NCBI GenBank assembly: GCA_015680685.1
Contig: MNCI01011870.1
Coordinates: forward strand, 4,337-24,620
DNA: 20,284 nt
Direction of reading: 5' to 3'
Source: Gnetum montanum
Taxonomy: Eukaryota; Streptophyta; Gnetopsida; Gnetales; Gnetaceae
Under the pieces are notes generated by a model. The model was not told where the DNA came from, ran no database searches, and saw only the letters and a program-made list of their open reading frames with translations. Both the position numbers and the translations under genes were made by a program. Shown here piece by piece: positions 7,731-18,019 of this stretch (the first letter of the stretch is position 1; each line of letters opens with the position of its first letter).

Positions 7731-10160
7731 TTATGATTGTGAGAGCTTGTCTGGGCTTTTGGTTCTAAAGAAAGGTCTTCTCTTCTTGCAATTATCAAAA
7801 CCAGTAGTGGGTTGAATGTTCACAGCTCTCATAGCATTACGTTGCTGCGGTTGAGTGGGGAGTTCCCCTTGCATTGTTGGAGCGGGTGGTATGGGAACTA
7901 CTGGCAGAAGAGAGACGGATGGATTTGGAGGATGGTATGGATGTGGAGCATCTCTTGAAGGAGAAGGAATCCTTCTAAAGTACTCCCAAACTTGGTAGTA
8001 ACGTTGGGGAGTTGCATGATCTATGGAGTCACTTAGAGAAATTGGTTGCTGCACGTAGTAGCCATAAGGATTGGGTTACCGGTAAGGGTATTGTTGTTTC
8101 GGCTGTGGCATCCCCCATGACTATGGGTGTTTCCACTGTTGATGTTGCCCGATGGGTTGTGGTGGAGTTCCACTTGGATAGTACGTTAACAGTTGGTGGA
8201 ACTGCCTAGGGTTACCTTGGGGATAAGGTAACCTTCGGAGTGTCTACCATCTATTAAGTCTCGGGTTGAGTGCATATACCCCATACTCTTGTAGATGTGA
8301 GATGATTGGACAACATCCCTTAGGATGGTCATAGTGTCAGATCTCACATCCACTATCAATGTCTGTGTCTGAATCCACAACCTCATTGGAAATATTCATT
8401 TTTCCCTTACCCTTGTCACGTGCATGGCCTGAATCTCTCCGCTTTTTCTTATCCTTGTCACTACTTTGTTCCTCCTTAGAATCCTCTATAATTTTTAGGA
8501 CAAGTTCAAGTCTACTATCTAAGGAGTCTTGTATCTGATCTACCTTAGCCACCACTTCCGTTGTTAACTTCTGAAGCGGCAAGGTTTTTCGATTCATGAA
8601 CTCTTCGAGTGGTGACTCATCCTCTTCATCGCAGAATCTCACTTCCCTCTTCCGAAGGGAAGGGTCACAGTTGTATTCTTCCACATTCTCTCTTTTTCAT
8701 AGCTCCCCTTCTTCTTTGGCTACTTGCTCCAACAATCAATGAACTTCATGGGATCTAAGTTTTGATAATCTCCCTTGGGCATAAGTCCCAAGGATTCTCC
8801 TAGTTTTGTACCTTAGCCCATCTACGATGTGGCAGAGTTGATCTCATTGTGCATAACCATGGCCTAGGCAATGATGTAGCAATGCATAGTAGTGGCCCAT
8901 GGCAACATCCAAGGGTTTGTGATTACCTTGCTTCCATCCTTGGATCTGCTTACTTAAGTTAGACACTCTGGAGTACGTTTGATATTTATCGTTGAAGAGT
9001 TCTAACATCGTACTCCACCTCATAATGGTTTTTAATTCTAAGGACCAGTACCAACTCTCTGCTTCCTTTATGAATGTCCTAGGAAACAAATTTAGTTTTT
9101 GGAACTTTTTTTCTATGTTTTGCAAGGCACAGGAATCATGGAATGCCTGTAAATGATTTTTCGGATTAGTGTTATATCCCCCTTCGAAGCGTGGGATGTT
9201 GTTCATGTCAAGTCTTTTGATCTTACTATCTTTTTGATGCCTTGTTGGTATTCTCACTACCTCCATGATATCTAGCATACTTCAGGCTACAAGTAGGGGT
9301 TTTTCATGATCATCTCTTTCATGACGTCTATGATGTCTACGTTGTTCCCTACTTTCCCTGCTTTCATGCCCTTATCCTCGCTCTCGACTCTCTCATCGAG
9401 GTCTCTCATTTTGCTTACCTCTATCCTCACCGTTATACTCTTTATGACTATGCCCTGATGTGGGAGGAGAGGGTGAATGATGTGATGAAGGGAAAGAAGA
9501 AGGTGAACCATCGCCATGATGATGTTTCCTACCTTCTCTTCGATGGCTTTGGCCTCGATCGTGATGACAATCTGAGTGCCCGTCCTTGTCATGTGTTTTC
9601 GTTCCCTCAGTGAACAGTTGGCATTCACAAGGATCAGAACCAGGGTTTTGTATCATGGAGCATAGGTTTTGATACCCCACCTCCTCACTATCATTAAAAG
9701 GGGGAACATCATTTGATGGAGAACTCGTTATAAGTGGTTCACCATCTCCAATTTCACTTAGGACGTGTGGAACCCCTTTGCCCTTCAACAATGTGTGGTG
9801 GCTCTCCTGCCTTGAGTCCCTTAGACGTTGTGCTAATGTGGGATGGTAATCCCTTATGTCAAAATCTGCCGCAACGTATTCAGCATATAATTCTGTCATG
9901 CCTTTTGGTGCCAGAGCACGAAGGAGCATGTTGGGGACTGCACAATCTGGAGGTAACACTATGTTACCTTGCAAGTCTCTCCAGTGCATCTGTTCATCCT
10001 GATGGAGGATAAAAGTAAAATTAGGTATATACTCATCAGGATGAGTATATACCACCCTATATTGTTGAGGAACTGGCTGATTTTGCTTATGTTTTTTAGA
10101 TTGCCAATTTTTTCTTGTATGATCCCTAGGTGGTGAAGTGCTCTTATGAGAAGAAGACAT
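7731..10160 (-). pseudogene. Gag of E1 (Athila-like), single frame with stops
   Basis: The start is ATG at 10160 (MSSSHKSTSP...), 128 nt after the PBS; E3 also starts MSSSH. The order is: a basic, Ser/Arg/His-rich N-terminal part (about codons 1-290); a capsid-type retrotransposon gag domain (9278-8844) with NIPRFEGGYNTNP, HLQAFHDSC, LFPRTFIKEAESWYWSL and LLHHCLGH; a charged, Lys/Glu/Ser-rich linker (8684-8337); a CCHC zinc-knuckle-like site (about 8348-8310) whose second Cys codon is now TGA; a Pro/Gln/Tyr-rich region; then protease. Gag forms the particle and binds RNA. About a dozen in-frame stops break it, several of them probable CGA-to-TGA changes, yet phase is kept throughout. The Retrotrans_gag (PF03732) assignment is by pattern. 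Confidence 0.85.
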
Positions 10161-10287
10161 CTTAGTTTAATTCGGTGTGTTGATTAACCGTTATATAATT
10201 TTTTTCATTTAATTAACCCTAAGGTTCATTTAAGCTCCCAACGATGTGAGTGATTTCCTATGTTCTACTTAGCGCACAAACACTTAG

Positions 10288-10305
10288 TCCTCGGCAACGA
10301 CGCCA
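10288..10305 (-). other. Primer-binding site, tRNA-Asp type (E1)
   Basis: The minus strand reads TGGCGTCGTTGCCGAGGA, starting 1 nt after the 5' LTR end. It differs by two transitions from the complement of the 3' end of plant tRNA-Asp(GUC), the primer known for Athila/Calypso elements. The remaining leader to the gag ATG (10287-10161) has no ORF. Confidence 0.85.
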
Positions 10306-10306
10306 A

Positions 10307-11116
10307 TGATGAGTGGCAAGGTACCCCTACACTCAACCATACGAATACGAGCGTAGCACGTGCAATCCAGTCGAACTCCACAGACTAAGTGCCCACATGC
10401 CTTATGGAACACTTAAGGTTAATTATTCGTTGTCTTCCCAGACTTACTTGTAGTTGTCACAGTTGTATGGTTAAGTAAGTCTAAGGTATATGATTTTTAT
10501 GTCTTTTCAGTTTTATCTCCTATGGTGACAAGGTGAAGGGTGAAGAGACTAATTACTAACTTTAACTAACTAAATAAGCTTGAATTAACCTAGCATCAGC
10601 ATTCGTTCCCACTTACCGTTCACACCATGAACCGATACAACCTTGGTTATCAAATGCTAGTCGTTGCTGGGATCACCAAGCATAACGCACATGCTCGAAG
10701 CAATCGTACTGAGGCCCTTAACTAGGAGAGAAGGGTTGAGAGAGATTTAATTACTAATAAAGCATTTAAATGGTAAATAGTAAATAACAATAAATAAAGT
10801 CCTAATTAGCCTATTCCATACATTGCAAGGTTTATCCAAGAAGTTCGTCTTTATTGCCATACACAAACTTGTGTTCAGGTACAATATTTGCTTGAATAAA
10901 GATCCGTTCACTTTGGAGCTCCTACTATGGGCACATGGAAATTATTCTATCTTTGGAGAGGTCAAACTGCCAGAGTTTCACTACAGTCTAGGCCTAGAAT
11001 TAGAAACAAGGGAGAGCCACCTCTTATTTATAGATTTGACAGCTACGCGATATCGTAGGGGAAGACGCGATATCGCGGCAGACAAGATATCGTGTATGCG
11101 ATATCGCGTCCCATCA
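10307..11116 (-). repeat. 5' LTR of E1 (810 bp)
   Basis: On the minus strand it starts TGATGGGACGCGATATCG and ends CCACTCATCA next to the PBS. GATATC cores start at 11049, 11069, 11086 and 11100. The TATA box is complement(11025-11032). It aligns end to end with 4596-5418. An open frame at 10823-11140 crosses the LTR boundary and is not a gene. Confidence 0.93.
11025..11032 (-). promoter_or_regulatory. TATA box of the E1 5' LTR
   Basis: TATAAATA on the minus strand, just downstream of the GATATC array in the direction of transcription. The same order is seen in the LTRs of E4 (17761-17768) and E2. Confidence 0.7.
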
Positions 11117-11121
11117 GCAAT
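11117..11121. repeat. Target-site duplication of E1, right copy (GCAAT)
   Basis: Identical to 4591-4595 and abutting the CATCA end of the 5' LTR. Confidence 0.9.
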
Positions 11122-11136
11122 GCAAAGTTATATATC

Positions 11137-11208
11137 TTAAGGTATATCTATATTTCAATTATTTTGGGGTCCAAAAAACCCTGAAATATAGTAAACATGA
11201 TACCTTAA
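11137..11208. repeat. 72-bp imperfect inverted repeat, MITE-like
   Basis: The left arm TTAAGGTATATCTATATTTCA pairs with the right arm TGAAATATAG(...)ATACCTTAA around a core GGGGTCC/AACCC. It could be a small fold-back element or a remnant of one. No target duplication is clear. It lies in the old sequence between E1 and E3. Confidence 0.45.
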
Positions 11209-11302
11209 AAAAATTACAAAGAAACATAACAATGCCTCAAGTATGACTCAAGCCACTTAGAATACATATTTTTGCATTACTAAAATAAAGAATTTAAACT
11301 TT

Positions 11303-12311
11303 TGATTACTCTCCAATGAAGCATCAATTGGCTAAGATATTGTAGATGCTACATTGCATCTATTTTGTAGCATCCCTGTTGATGCATCTGTATTGGCTAC
11401 TACATCATAGATGCTATGTCGCATTTGCAATGTCGTACCTACATCGACACATACCCATCGATGCGATCCCATCGATACATGGGATGATGCATTGATGCAT
11501 ATGCATTGGAGCAGTATCTTCCTTCATCTATAAATATGTGTGCTTCAGTTGCATATTTGACATTTTTTGTTAATAAAGTAGTCGAACCCTTGCAGTTTTA
11601 TTTCATAGTCTTAGAGAATAGTAAATGAGTGCCCGCAGTGTGGATCTGAGTCAATTGTATTGCATCTTATTCGAGTGGCAATGTACCTAGACACATTCCA
11701 TGAATGACAATAAGATTGAGATTGATTCTTATTTATTACATCACTTTGACTTAAATTAAAGTTACTTTCCATGCAATTTTACTAGACATGTACTTAGTTA
11801 ATATTTACGTTTCATGTACTTAGTTAATATTTATATTTCCATGCATGTTAATCAATTGGCAGAATCAGTGTGACCAATTTCGACTGTAAACATGTATTCA
11901 CTTGGTAATCCCAACAGCATTATTGCTTGGTTTGCCCAGTAGCATAGTGCTTGGTAATTCCAATAGTGGATACGGGGATTCAGGACATGTACAGCAAGCT
12001 AGGAACACACACTCATCACCTGTAGGCTAGATTAGACTTTACTTTTTGTTGTTAATTAGATTAAATAATTAATTTTTCCATTATCGTTAGGAGTAGCATA
12101 AAGTTGAAACAACATCAACAATCATATGCCTCACTTTGTACTAAACTGTATGTGATAAAGCCACCACTAGGCCAAGTGGGAAGACAACAAACTGTGATGA
12201 ATGCTTAACAATCTGGATGCACAACTAGTCCCATCCACAAAATTCGATCAAGTTGTGCATGAATGCTCATAATTTTTATGGTTGGGCATAGGGGGTACCC
12301 ATTGCTCATCA
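11303..12311 (+). repeat. 5' LTR of E3
   Basis: It ends TGCTCATCA directly before the PBS. The TATA box is TATAAATA at about 11531-11538. Its R/U5 part shows the family landmarks (AGTGTGGAT, TTATTCGAGTGGCAATGTACCTAGACAC, TTGGTAAT, the TAGGGGGTACCCA end) in decayed form. In U3 the GATATC array is replaced by GATGCATC and ATCGATG palindromes. A 26-bp tandem duplication lies at 11787-11838. The start could be TGATTA (11303), TGTAGA (11341) or TGATGC (11380). Confidence 0.75.
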
Positions 12312-12312
12312 T

Positions 12313-12330
12313 TGATGTCATTGTCAAGGA
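12313..12330 (+). other. Decayed primer-binding site of E3
   Basis: TGATGTCATTGTCAAGGA differs from the E1 PBS by five changes, all transitions of the kind methylcytosine decay produces on either strand. Its position right after the LTR confirms its identity. Confidence 0.75.
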
Positions 12331-12410
12331 TGGTGCTAGTTATTTAAATTAGTTATATTATACATTATCATTAGAAAATATTAATATTTTAAATCACATA
12401 CATTAAAATC

Positions 12411-14968
12411 ATGTCTTCTTCACATAGGACTAATAATGCATTATATGATGAAAACACTCATAGGAGAAACAATAGGTTCTGTACTAAAGAGAATTGGAGT
12501 GAACAACCTCAAGTAGGGATTTCATATGTTCATTTCCATCCTTACTACATGTAAGGACTATGTTCAACTTGTACAAACAATCCTAGAGGATATGGAGAAA
12601 TTCCTAGAACAAGGAGGGCCTCAAGGCCTAGGACCTCCTCTAAACCTAGAAAAGATAGATCAAGGGACCATGGGGGGAGATAGAGGAGCCATGGAAATTC
12701 TCCCAGTTCCTCATCTTCCTCTTTGTCTTCAACATCTAGTTCTAACAAAGATGAACGTAGGTATAGAGATAGAACTTCACTAAGGGGTCAAGATGAAAAT
12801 AGAAATAGAACACAAGGGCAAGATGAAAGACATCAAAGTGAGCATAGACAAGATTAGCACCATCAAACAAATAAAATAAGAGATTACTACCATGACATGT
12901 CTGATACAGATGAACTCTTATTGACTACTAGGGACTTGACACAGATTAGGGAGGTAATTCAAATACCTCAAAGGCATTAAAGGGACAACCGCATCAAATG
13001 GATTAATATGGAAAACATTCCTAAATTTAGGGGAGGCTATAATTTTGATCCACAACATCATTTACAAGCCTTCCATGATGCTTGCACCTTGCAAAACATT
13101 GAATGCAAGTGGCATAAGCTTAAGCTCTTTCCTAGGACACTAATAGACAAAGTTAAAAGTTGGTATAGATCATTGGAATCAGATTCCATTCACCAATGGT
13201 CCACAATGCTGGAGATGTTCAATGAAAAATACCAAACCTATGTGAGAGTGTCCAACCTAAGAAAACAAATCCAAGGATGGAAGCACGAAAATCATGAATC
13301 TTTGGATGTGGCCTTGGATAGATACTATTCTCTACTACATAGATGTCCAAGCCATGATTTCTCTCAAAAAGAGTAACTTTTCTACATCATAGATGGGCTT
13401 TGTAATCAAATGAGGGAGACCCTTGGGATTTATGCCCATGATCAGTTATATGAACTAAAATCCCATCAGATACAAAGGCTAATTGTGTGGGTGGCAAAAG
13501 AAGAAGAAGCTATGTAAACGAGAGAATGTAGAGGAATATAACCAGGATCCAACTTTTCAAAAGAAGAGGGTCCAAATATATGATAAAAAAAATAGATGTA
13601 GCTCTCAATTAGGTGATTTCACAACAAACCTTACCAATACAAGAGTCTATCAATGAGCTTAAAGCAAGGATAGATAAGATGTGAGAGTTGATGAACGACA
13701 AAGTTACAACTTACATGAAAACAATAGAGGAGAGAGTAATGAAAAATGAATCAAGTGATCAAAATAAAAGGAGGAAAAAGAATCAAGAAATAGCTAGGAA
13801 CACTTATTAGGAAAAATGAAAAATAGCTATAGAAGAAGAAGCCATAGACTCAACCATAGAAGAGAATGATGGATGTTACATCTGCCTATATGACCATCCA
13901 AAGGACGATTACCCAGTCATGTTTCATTTACATGAGTATTGGGCTTTTGCTTTAAATCCCAAGTTAGTAAAAAAGCAAATGCCTGGGAAATTACCTTTCT
14001 CACAAGGTAATTATAGATAGTCCTACAACCAACCATACTATTCGAGTGGGACTTCTTATTAGCCTCAAAATTACTATCAACCGCAATGGCAAAACCCATA
14101 ATCATTGGTGAGGCCATCATCAAACCAGCACTATCCTTAGTACCAGTCTAACCCATACGGATATCATGTTCAACAACCTATTTCCCCAACTAGTTTTACT
14201 TTCTCTACCTCAAATCACTACTACCACTCTCCCAAATATCATTAACCCACAACATCTTCTATGGGAACACCACCTCATGCCTCTCATCCTCTATCAGATC
14301 CTCAATATTCTCATACTTTCCTCCATCATATGTCACTACCAACAACACAAGAAGGTTTGACATGACAACATTAATGAAAGAATGCCACTTATACTGTGAA
14401 CATACACGTAAATGATAATGCTAGTAGATCTCAATCACAACATCGAAAACATCCTTTCTTTATGACAGTTCCCACATGTGAGCAAAAAACTTGTAGACCT
14501 ACTGGCACATCAAAACCAGCACAGGGCAAATTTGGTGCAATACCCTTCCTCATCGAAACAACGTCTCTTGATCATATGCAAAAGCCAAAAACCATCACCA
14601 CTCCAACACAGGATGAAAATGATGAATCTATCATTGTTGAGAGACAAAAACCTCCATGCATCACTGGTAATAATAAAGGATGCAGTTGTGGGCCTGAAGT
14701 TCAAAATATCAACACAACCCCTATACCAATCCACAATAATATTAAGGAACAAGTATGTGAGCAAAAACAAGTCTATGTAGTAGCCACTAAACCAGAGGAT
14801 ACCCAATGGCTTGAAAATGAAAGTACAAAACTATTTAAAAGATGCATGAAGCCCTCTAATCCACTTATTAGTTCTAGACTTAAGAAAACAAACCAAACAA
14901 AGGACTTAGACATAGATATCTTACACTTTGATTATACACCAGCAAGGATATTAAACACAAAGACCTAG
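12411..14968 (+). pseudogene. Gag of E3, broken by stops and two frameshifts
   Basis: The start is ATG at 12411 (MSSSHRTNN...). The frame is constant to about 13515, with stops near 12554, 12681, 12855, 12977, 13374 and 13513. It shows a Ser/Arg-rich region, then the capsid-type domain (13008-13373) with NIPKFRGGYNFDP, LFPRTLIDKVKSWYRSL, STMLEMFNEKYQTY and YYSLLHRCPSHD. Two shifts (about 13516 and 13625) change phase. The zinc-knuckle-like site CYICLYDHPKDDYP (from 13874) has Tyr where the last Cys is expected. A Pro/Tyr/Gln-rich region follows, and then an open stretch of 190 codons (14396-14968). No D-S/T-G protease site follows, unlike in E1. Confidence 0.8.
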
Positions 14969-15599
14969 GAATTAAAACAAAAAATCAAGAAGAAAAAGCA
15001 AACATATCTTCAAGTCCAGTTGAAGATATGTCTCCCAATTGAAACAAGATTATCATCAATGTTAGATGTCCTACCATGTGGACAATTAAATCAACAAAGA
15101 TGATAAATGGAAAAAAATGTGGTGTATAGCCAAGGTGTGCAATCCATTTCCTGAATGCTTGCCCAAAAGATTAGTTGTGGGGGAGATGCCACATCCTGAT
15201 CCAATAACTAATAAGTTCTTTTCACTTTTTTGTTTTACAAATTTTTTATCATTTTTCCATTTCTGTCACTATTTTCTGACTCTTAATATGTTTTCCATTT
15301 CTTGTTATTTTTCTTTTCTCTTTTTTATAATTTTCTCTTTTATTAAGTCATTTTATTTATGTTGTATGAATGTCTTTTATGTTTTTATTAATAATGTTGC
15401 CAATCATGATGCAGAAGTCAACGCTATATGTTGGGTTTTTGTGCTATGTTATTAAGATAATTGGGAAAGTAATTGTGTAAAGCAGTGAGATTGTGTAAAG
15501 CAATGAGACCACCTCATCCATCCCTGCAATTCTTTGAATAGAAGGTCTTTGTCATGAAAATAATTTGGTTCTTCTTTCATGAAACTAAAATTAATGAAT
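14969..15599 (+). other. E3 interior without a gene: PPT-like tract and T-rich tract
   Basis: TTGTGGGGGAGATG at 15175-15188 matches the tract at the end of the E1 protease frame. A strongly T-rich stretch follows (15217-15370), matching the T-rich sense strand of E1 at 6715-6790. The ORF at 15117-15455 is a hydrophobic by-product of this composition. Confidence 0.55.
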
Positions 15600-16221
15600 G
15601 ATCATTGTATCTTGAAGAAAGAGGGAACAACCAAGTGGAAATGGAAAAGGGTGTGACCTCAAGGGGATTTGTTGGATTCTCTTCTTGACTTCCTTCATGT
15701 GGTTTATAACTCCTCATGGAATGTATTATCACTCCTATTGTCAACCAATAAATAGGAAGCTATGTCTTTGCATGGTGTGATTCCCATTGAAAAAAAATTA
15801 AAAAAAATAACACAAAAAAATAATGGGAATTCAAAGCACACCCCTTAGACACAATAACCAGCTACAAACACTAATTATGGGTCTCAAAAAACATGTTACC
15901 CATGCCTAAAGGCTCCCCTCTAACTAAGGCCCTTCCTTCCTTCTCTTTTCTTCTCTTTTTGGAGTGATGATTGTTCATTATGGTGGTTGTGGACTCATGA
16001 TGGTCAGCAAAAAGAAACACATCAATGCAAGGTTATTGTTCATGGTATGGACTTGGTTTGAACTTGGACAAATAGGTATGTGGATTAATTTAATCACATT
16101 TGACACAAGAACCTATTCTGAACATGGTAAAGCACCTTGCATCCCATTCTCTGCAATCCCTTCTCATCTCATTATTCACCTCAGTACTGCATGCAATTAT
16201 GAGCATTTTGGTTTTGTCTAG
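15600..16221 (+). repeat. Conserved internal non-coding block, copy in E3
   Basis: It matches E1 (6440-5960, opposite strand) over the first half and, near 16120-16190, the ATCCCATTCTCTGCAATCCC region of E2 and E4. It is cut at 16221 by the E4 LTR. TCTAG (16217-16221) would be the left target duplication of E4. Confidence 0.75.
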
Positions 16222-16350
16222 TGATGAGTGGCAAGATACCCCTACACTCAACCATACGAATACGAGCGTTCTCACGCGCGATCAGGTCGAACTCCACAGA
16301 CGAACTAGTTGTGGCACCTAGATCATTAACCTTAGGTCGCAATTCGTTGT

Positions 16351-17161
16351 TGATGAAGTGTCATTAAGTCGATGTGTTGACGGGGCCCCGTTTACGCAGC
16401 CACCTATCCCAGCCTATAAATCATAGGGCCCTCCGCCTCATTTAGGCATCCTTTTGTCATTTGTAGCTAGACTCTTTCAGTTTGTTTCCATAGCAGTTAG
16501 ATTATTTTCCTAGTGCATGCCCATAGTGTGATGCTTGTAATTGTATGGAACCTTTATTTGAGTGTGACGTACTTGGATGTGCACATGATCAGAAATAAAG
16601 ATCGAGATTACTTCATCATTGTAGCATTCACTTAGTTTAATTGTTTAATTTAATTGTTAATTTTTTTGTTATTTATTACTTTCTTAGTTAATATTTAGTT
16701 ATCATCATTTACTATTCCTGTTGTTAAATGTGGAATGAGTACGACTTAATCATGAGCATTTAAGTGTGACTACTTGGTAACCCAGCAGCGTACCTAGGAT
16801 CTATGCTTGGTAATCCCAGTAGTAGTCGTGCACGAGGTCCAAGATGTGTACGGATGATTAAGGAATAGATACTCATCGCACTTAGGCTAGCTTAGACTCA
16901 TTTCCTATTGCTCATTAGTTTAATTAATATTATCTTCCATTGTCTCTAGGAGTAGCATTAATTTAGGATCACATCATACGCCTCACTCTGGACTAAACCA
17001 TACATGACAAAATAATACTAGTCCAGGTGGGAAGACAGCGAACTACGATCAACGTGTAACTATCTAGATACCACAACTAGCCTGTCCGTGGAGTTCGACC
17101 GGATCGTGCGTGAACGCTTGTATTCATATGGTTGGATGTACGGATACCTAGCCGCTCATCA
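16351..17161 (+). mobile_element. E5: solo LTR of the same family (811 bp) nested in the E4 LTR
   Basis: It starts TGATGAAGTG and ends CTCATCA, with a TATA box (TATAAAT, 16415-16421), a poly(A) signal (AATAAA, 16594-16599) and the family R/U5 sequence in forward orientation. No PPT or PBS adjoins it, so it is a solo LTR, the usual product of recombination between the LTRs of one element. The flanking 5-mers are GTTGT (16346-16350) and ACTGT (17162-17166). Both differ by one transition from GCTGT, the sequence suggested at this site by its E5 counterpart. Confidence 0.83.
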
Positions 17162-17187
17162 ACTGTCTTCCCACCTGGACTAGTATT
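17014..17187. repeat. Perfect 25-bp inverted repeat at the E5/E4 LTR junction
   Basis: Positions 17014-17038 and 17163-17187 are exact reverse complements with a 124-bp loop, and the similarity continues outward along both LTRs. It follows from two LTRs of one family lying in opposite orientation. Together they make a fold-back of about 800 bp per arm. Confidence 0.85.
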
Positions 17188-17786
17188 ATATTTGTCATGT
17201 ATGGTTTAGTCCAGAGCGAGGTGTATGATGTGTTCCTAATTCTAACGCTACTCCTGAAGGCAGTGGAAAATAATATTAACTAAGCTAAGCTAGGAGGGAA
17301 AGGGTAAGAGAATCTAATCTAGCCTAAGTGCGATGAGCAACCAATTCCTTGATCATAAGTACACATCTTGGACTTCGTGCACGACTACCACTGGGATTAC
17401 CAAGTGCAGATCCTAGGTATGCCACTGGGATACCAAGTAGTCACACTTAAATGCTCGTAATTAAGTCATACTCATTCCGCGTTCTAGGAGTTTAAGGATG
17501 AGAGAGAAAATAGTAAATAATAATTAAATAAACAAATAAATAAATAACAAAGTGAATGCTGCAATGATGAAGTAATCTCAATCTTTATTGCTGGTCATGT
17601 GCGTGTCCAAGTACATCACACTTGAATAAAGGATGTCGTACAATTACATTCACCACCCTGCGAGCAGACACTAGAAAAATAATCTATCTCTGGAGTGGTC
17701 AAACTACCAAAGCTTTGCTACTTCTATTCTATCTCTGCTTAACAAGGGAGAGCCACTTCTTATTTATAGACATTGCGATGAACTAC

Positions 17787-17840
17787 GATATCACGTACGC
17801 GATATCGCGGGGGATGCGATATCACGAAGGAAGCGATATC
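17787..17840. repeat. Regularly spaced GATATC palindromes at the U3 start (E4 LTR)
   Basis: GATATC cores start at 17787, 17801, 17818 and 17835, with spacing 14, 17 and 17 bp. This repeats the 14-17-17 series of the E1 3' LTR. Some cores extend to CGCGATATCGCG. Confidence 0.85.
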
Positions 17841-17851
17841 GCGTCCCATCA

Positions 17852-17860
17852 TACCCCCAC
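17852..17860 (-). other. Polypurine tract of E4
   Basis: The minus strand reads GTGGGGGTA immediately before the LTR start TGATGG, identical to the E2 tract. The flank with ...GAGTTTTTATTCAGTT is also shared with E1 and E2. Confidence 0.85.
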
Positions 17861-18019
17861 AACTGAATAAAAACTCATCCTCGATTTACAAAGAGAACAA
17901 GCTCCATTGATTACACAATGGATAGGTATGAGATTATTAACTGGAAAAAGAAATGAAATGATGTCACAGTGTGGGAAGACACAACACAGAAAAATACTAC
18001 AACTACAAAAAATGGGAAC

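Larger units (their letters stand above)
4596..11116 (-). mobile_element. E1: complete non-autonomous gag-protease LTR retrotransposon (6521 bp)
   Basis: E1 has a 5' LTR (10307-11116), a tRNA-Asp PBS (10288-10305), gag and protease in one frame (10160 to 6819), conserved non-coding DNA (6440-5960), an intron-like module, a PPT (5427-5419) and a 3' LTR (4596-5418). It is bounded by a perfect GCAAT duplication. The 4.9-kb interior has no recognisable reverse transcriptase, RNase H or integrase. The LTRs differ by about 9-10% over the 440 bp compared by eye, mostly transitions, so the insertion is old. Gag-bearing but polymerase-less plant elements are known as TR-GAG elements. This one also carries a protease. 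Confidence 0.92.
11303..16221 (+). mobile_element. E3: 5' part of a forward element of the same family, interrupted by E4
   Basis: It has a 5' LTR (to 12311), a decayed PBS (12313-12330), broken gag (12411-14968), a PPT-like tract (15175-15188), a T-rich tract and a conserved block (15600-16221). The sequence stops abruptly at 16221, where the E4 LTR begins, so the 3' part of E3 should lie to the right of E4, outside the window. The left edge is uncertain within about 80 bp (11303-11380). Many more stops and two frameshifts make it look older than E1. Confidence 0.8.
16222..17851 (-). repeat. 3' LTR of E4, interrupted by E5
   Basis: The two parts are 16222-16350 (TGATGAGTGGCAAG... on the plus strand) and 17162-17851 (ending GCGTCCCATCA). 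Aligned to intact family LTRs, the second part begins exactly where the first stops, which shows one LTR split by an insertion. GATATC cores start at 17787, 17801, 17818 and 17835. The minus-strand TATA box is at 17761-17768 and the poly(A) signal at 17582-17587. Confidence 0.87.

Noticed and set aside
9287-9628. 113-codon minus-strand ORF overlapping gag
   Set aside because: It is in a different frame from the gag segments on either side. The gag frame has stops here, which lets the shadow frame stand out.
9734-10012. Plus-strand ORFs opposite gag and protease (also 7018-7221, 7597-7815 and 8012-8209)
   Set aside because: They are antisense shadows of the gag-protease frame and show no protein features of their own.
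10823-11140. 105-codon plus-strand ORF
   Set aside because: It lies in the E1 5' LTR, antisense to it, and crosses the LTR boundary into flanking DNA.
15117-15455. 112-codon ORF with a hydrophobic, membrane-like product
   Set aside because: It follows from the T-rich tract shared by E3 and E1. Phe/Leu/Ser codons arise from composition alone, and the E1 counterpart has no such frame.
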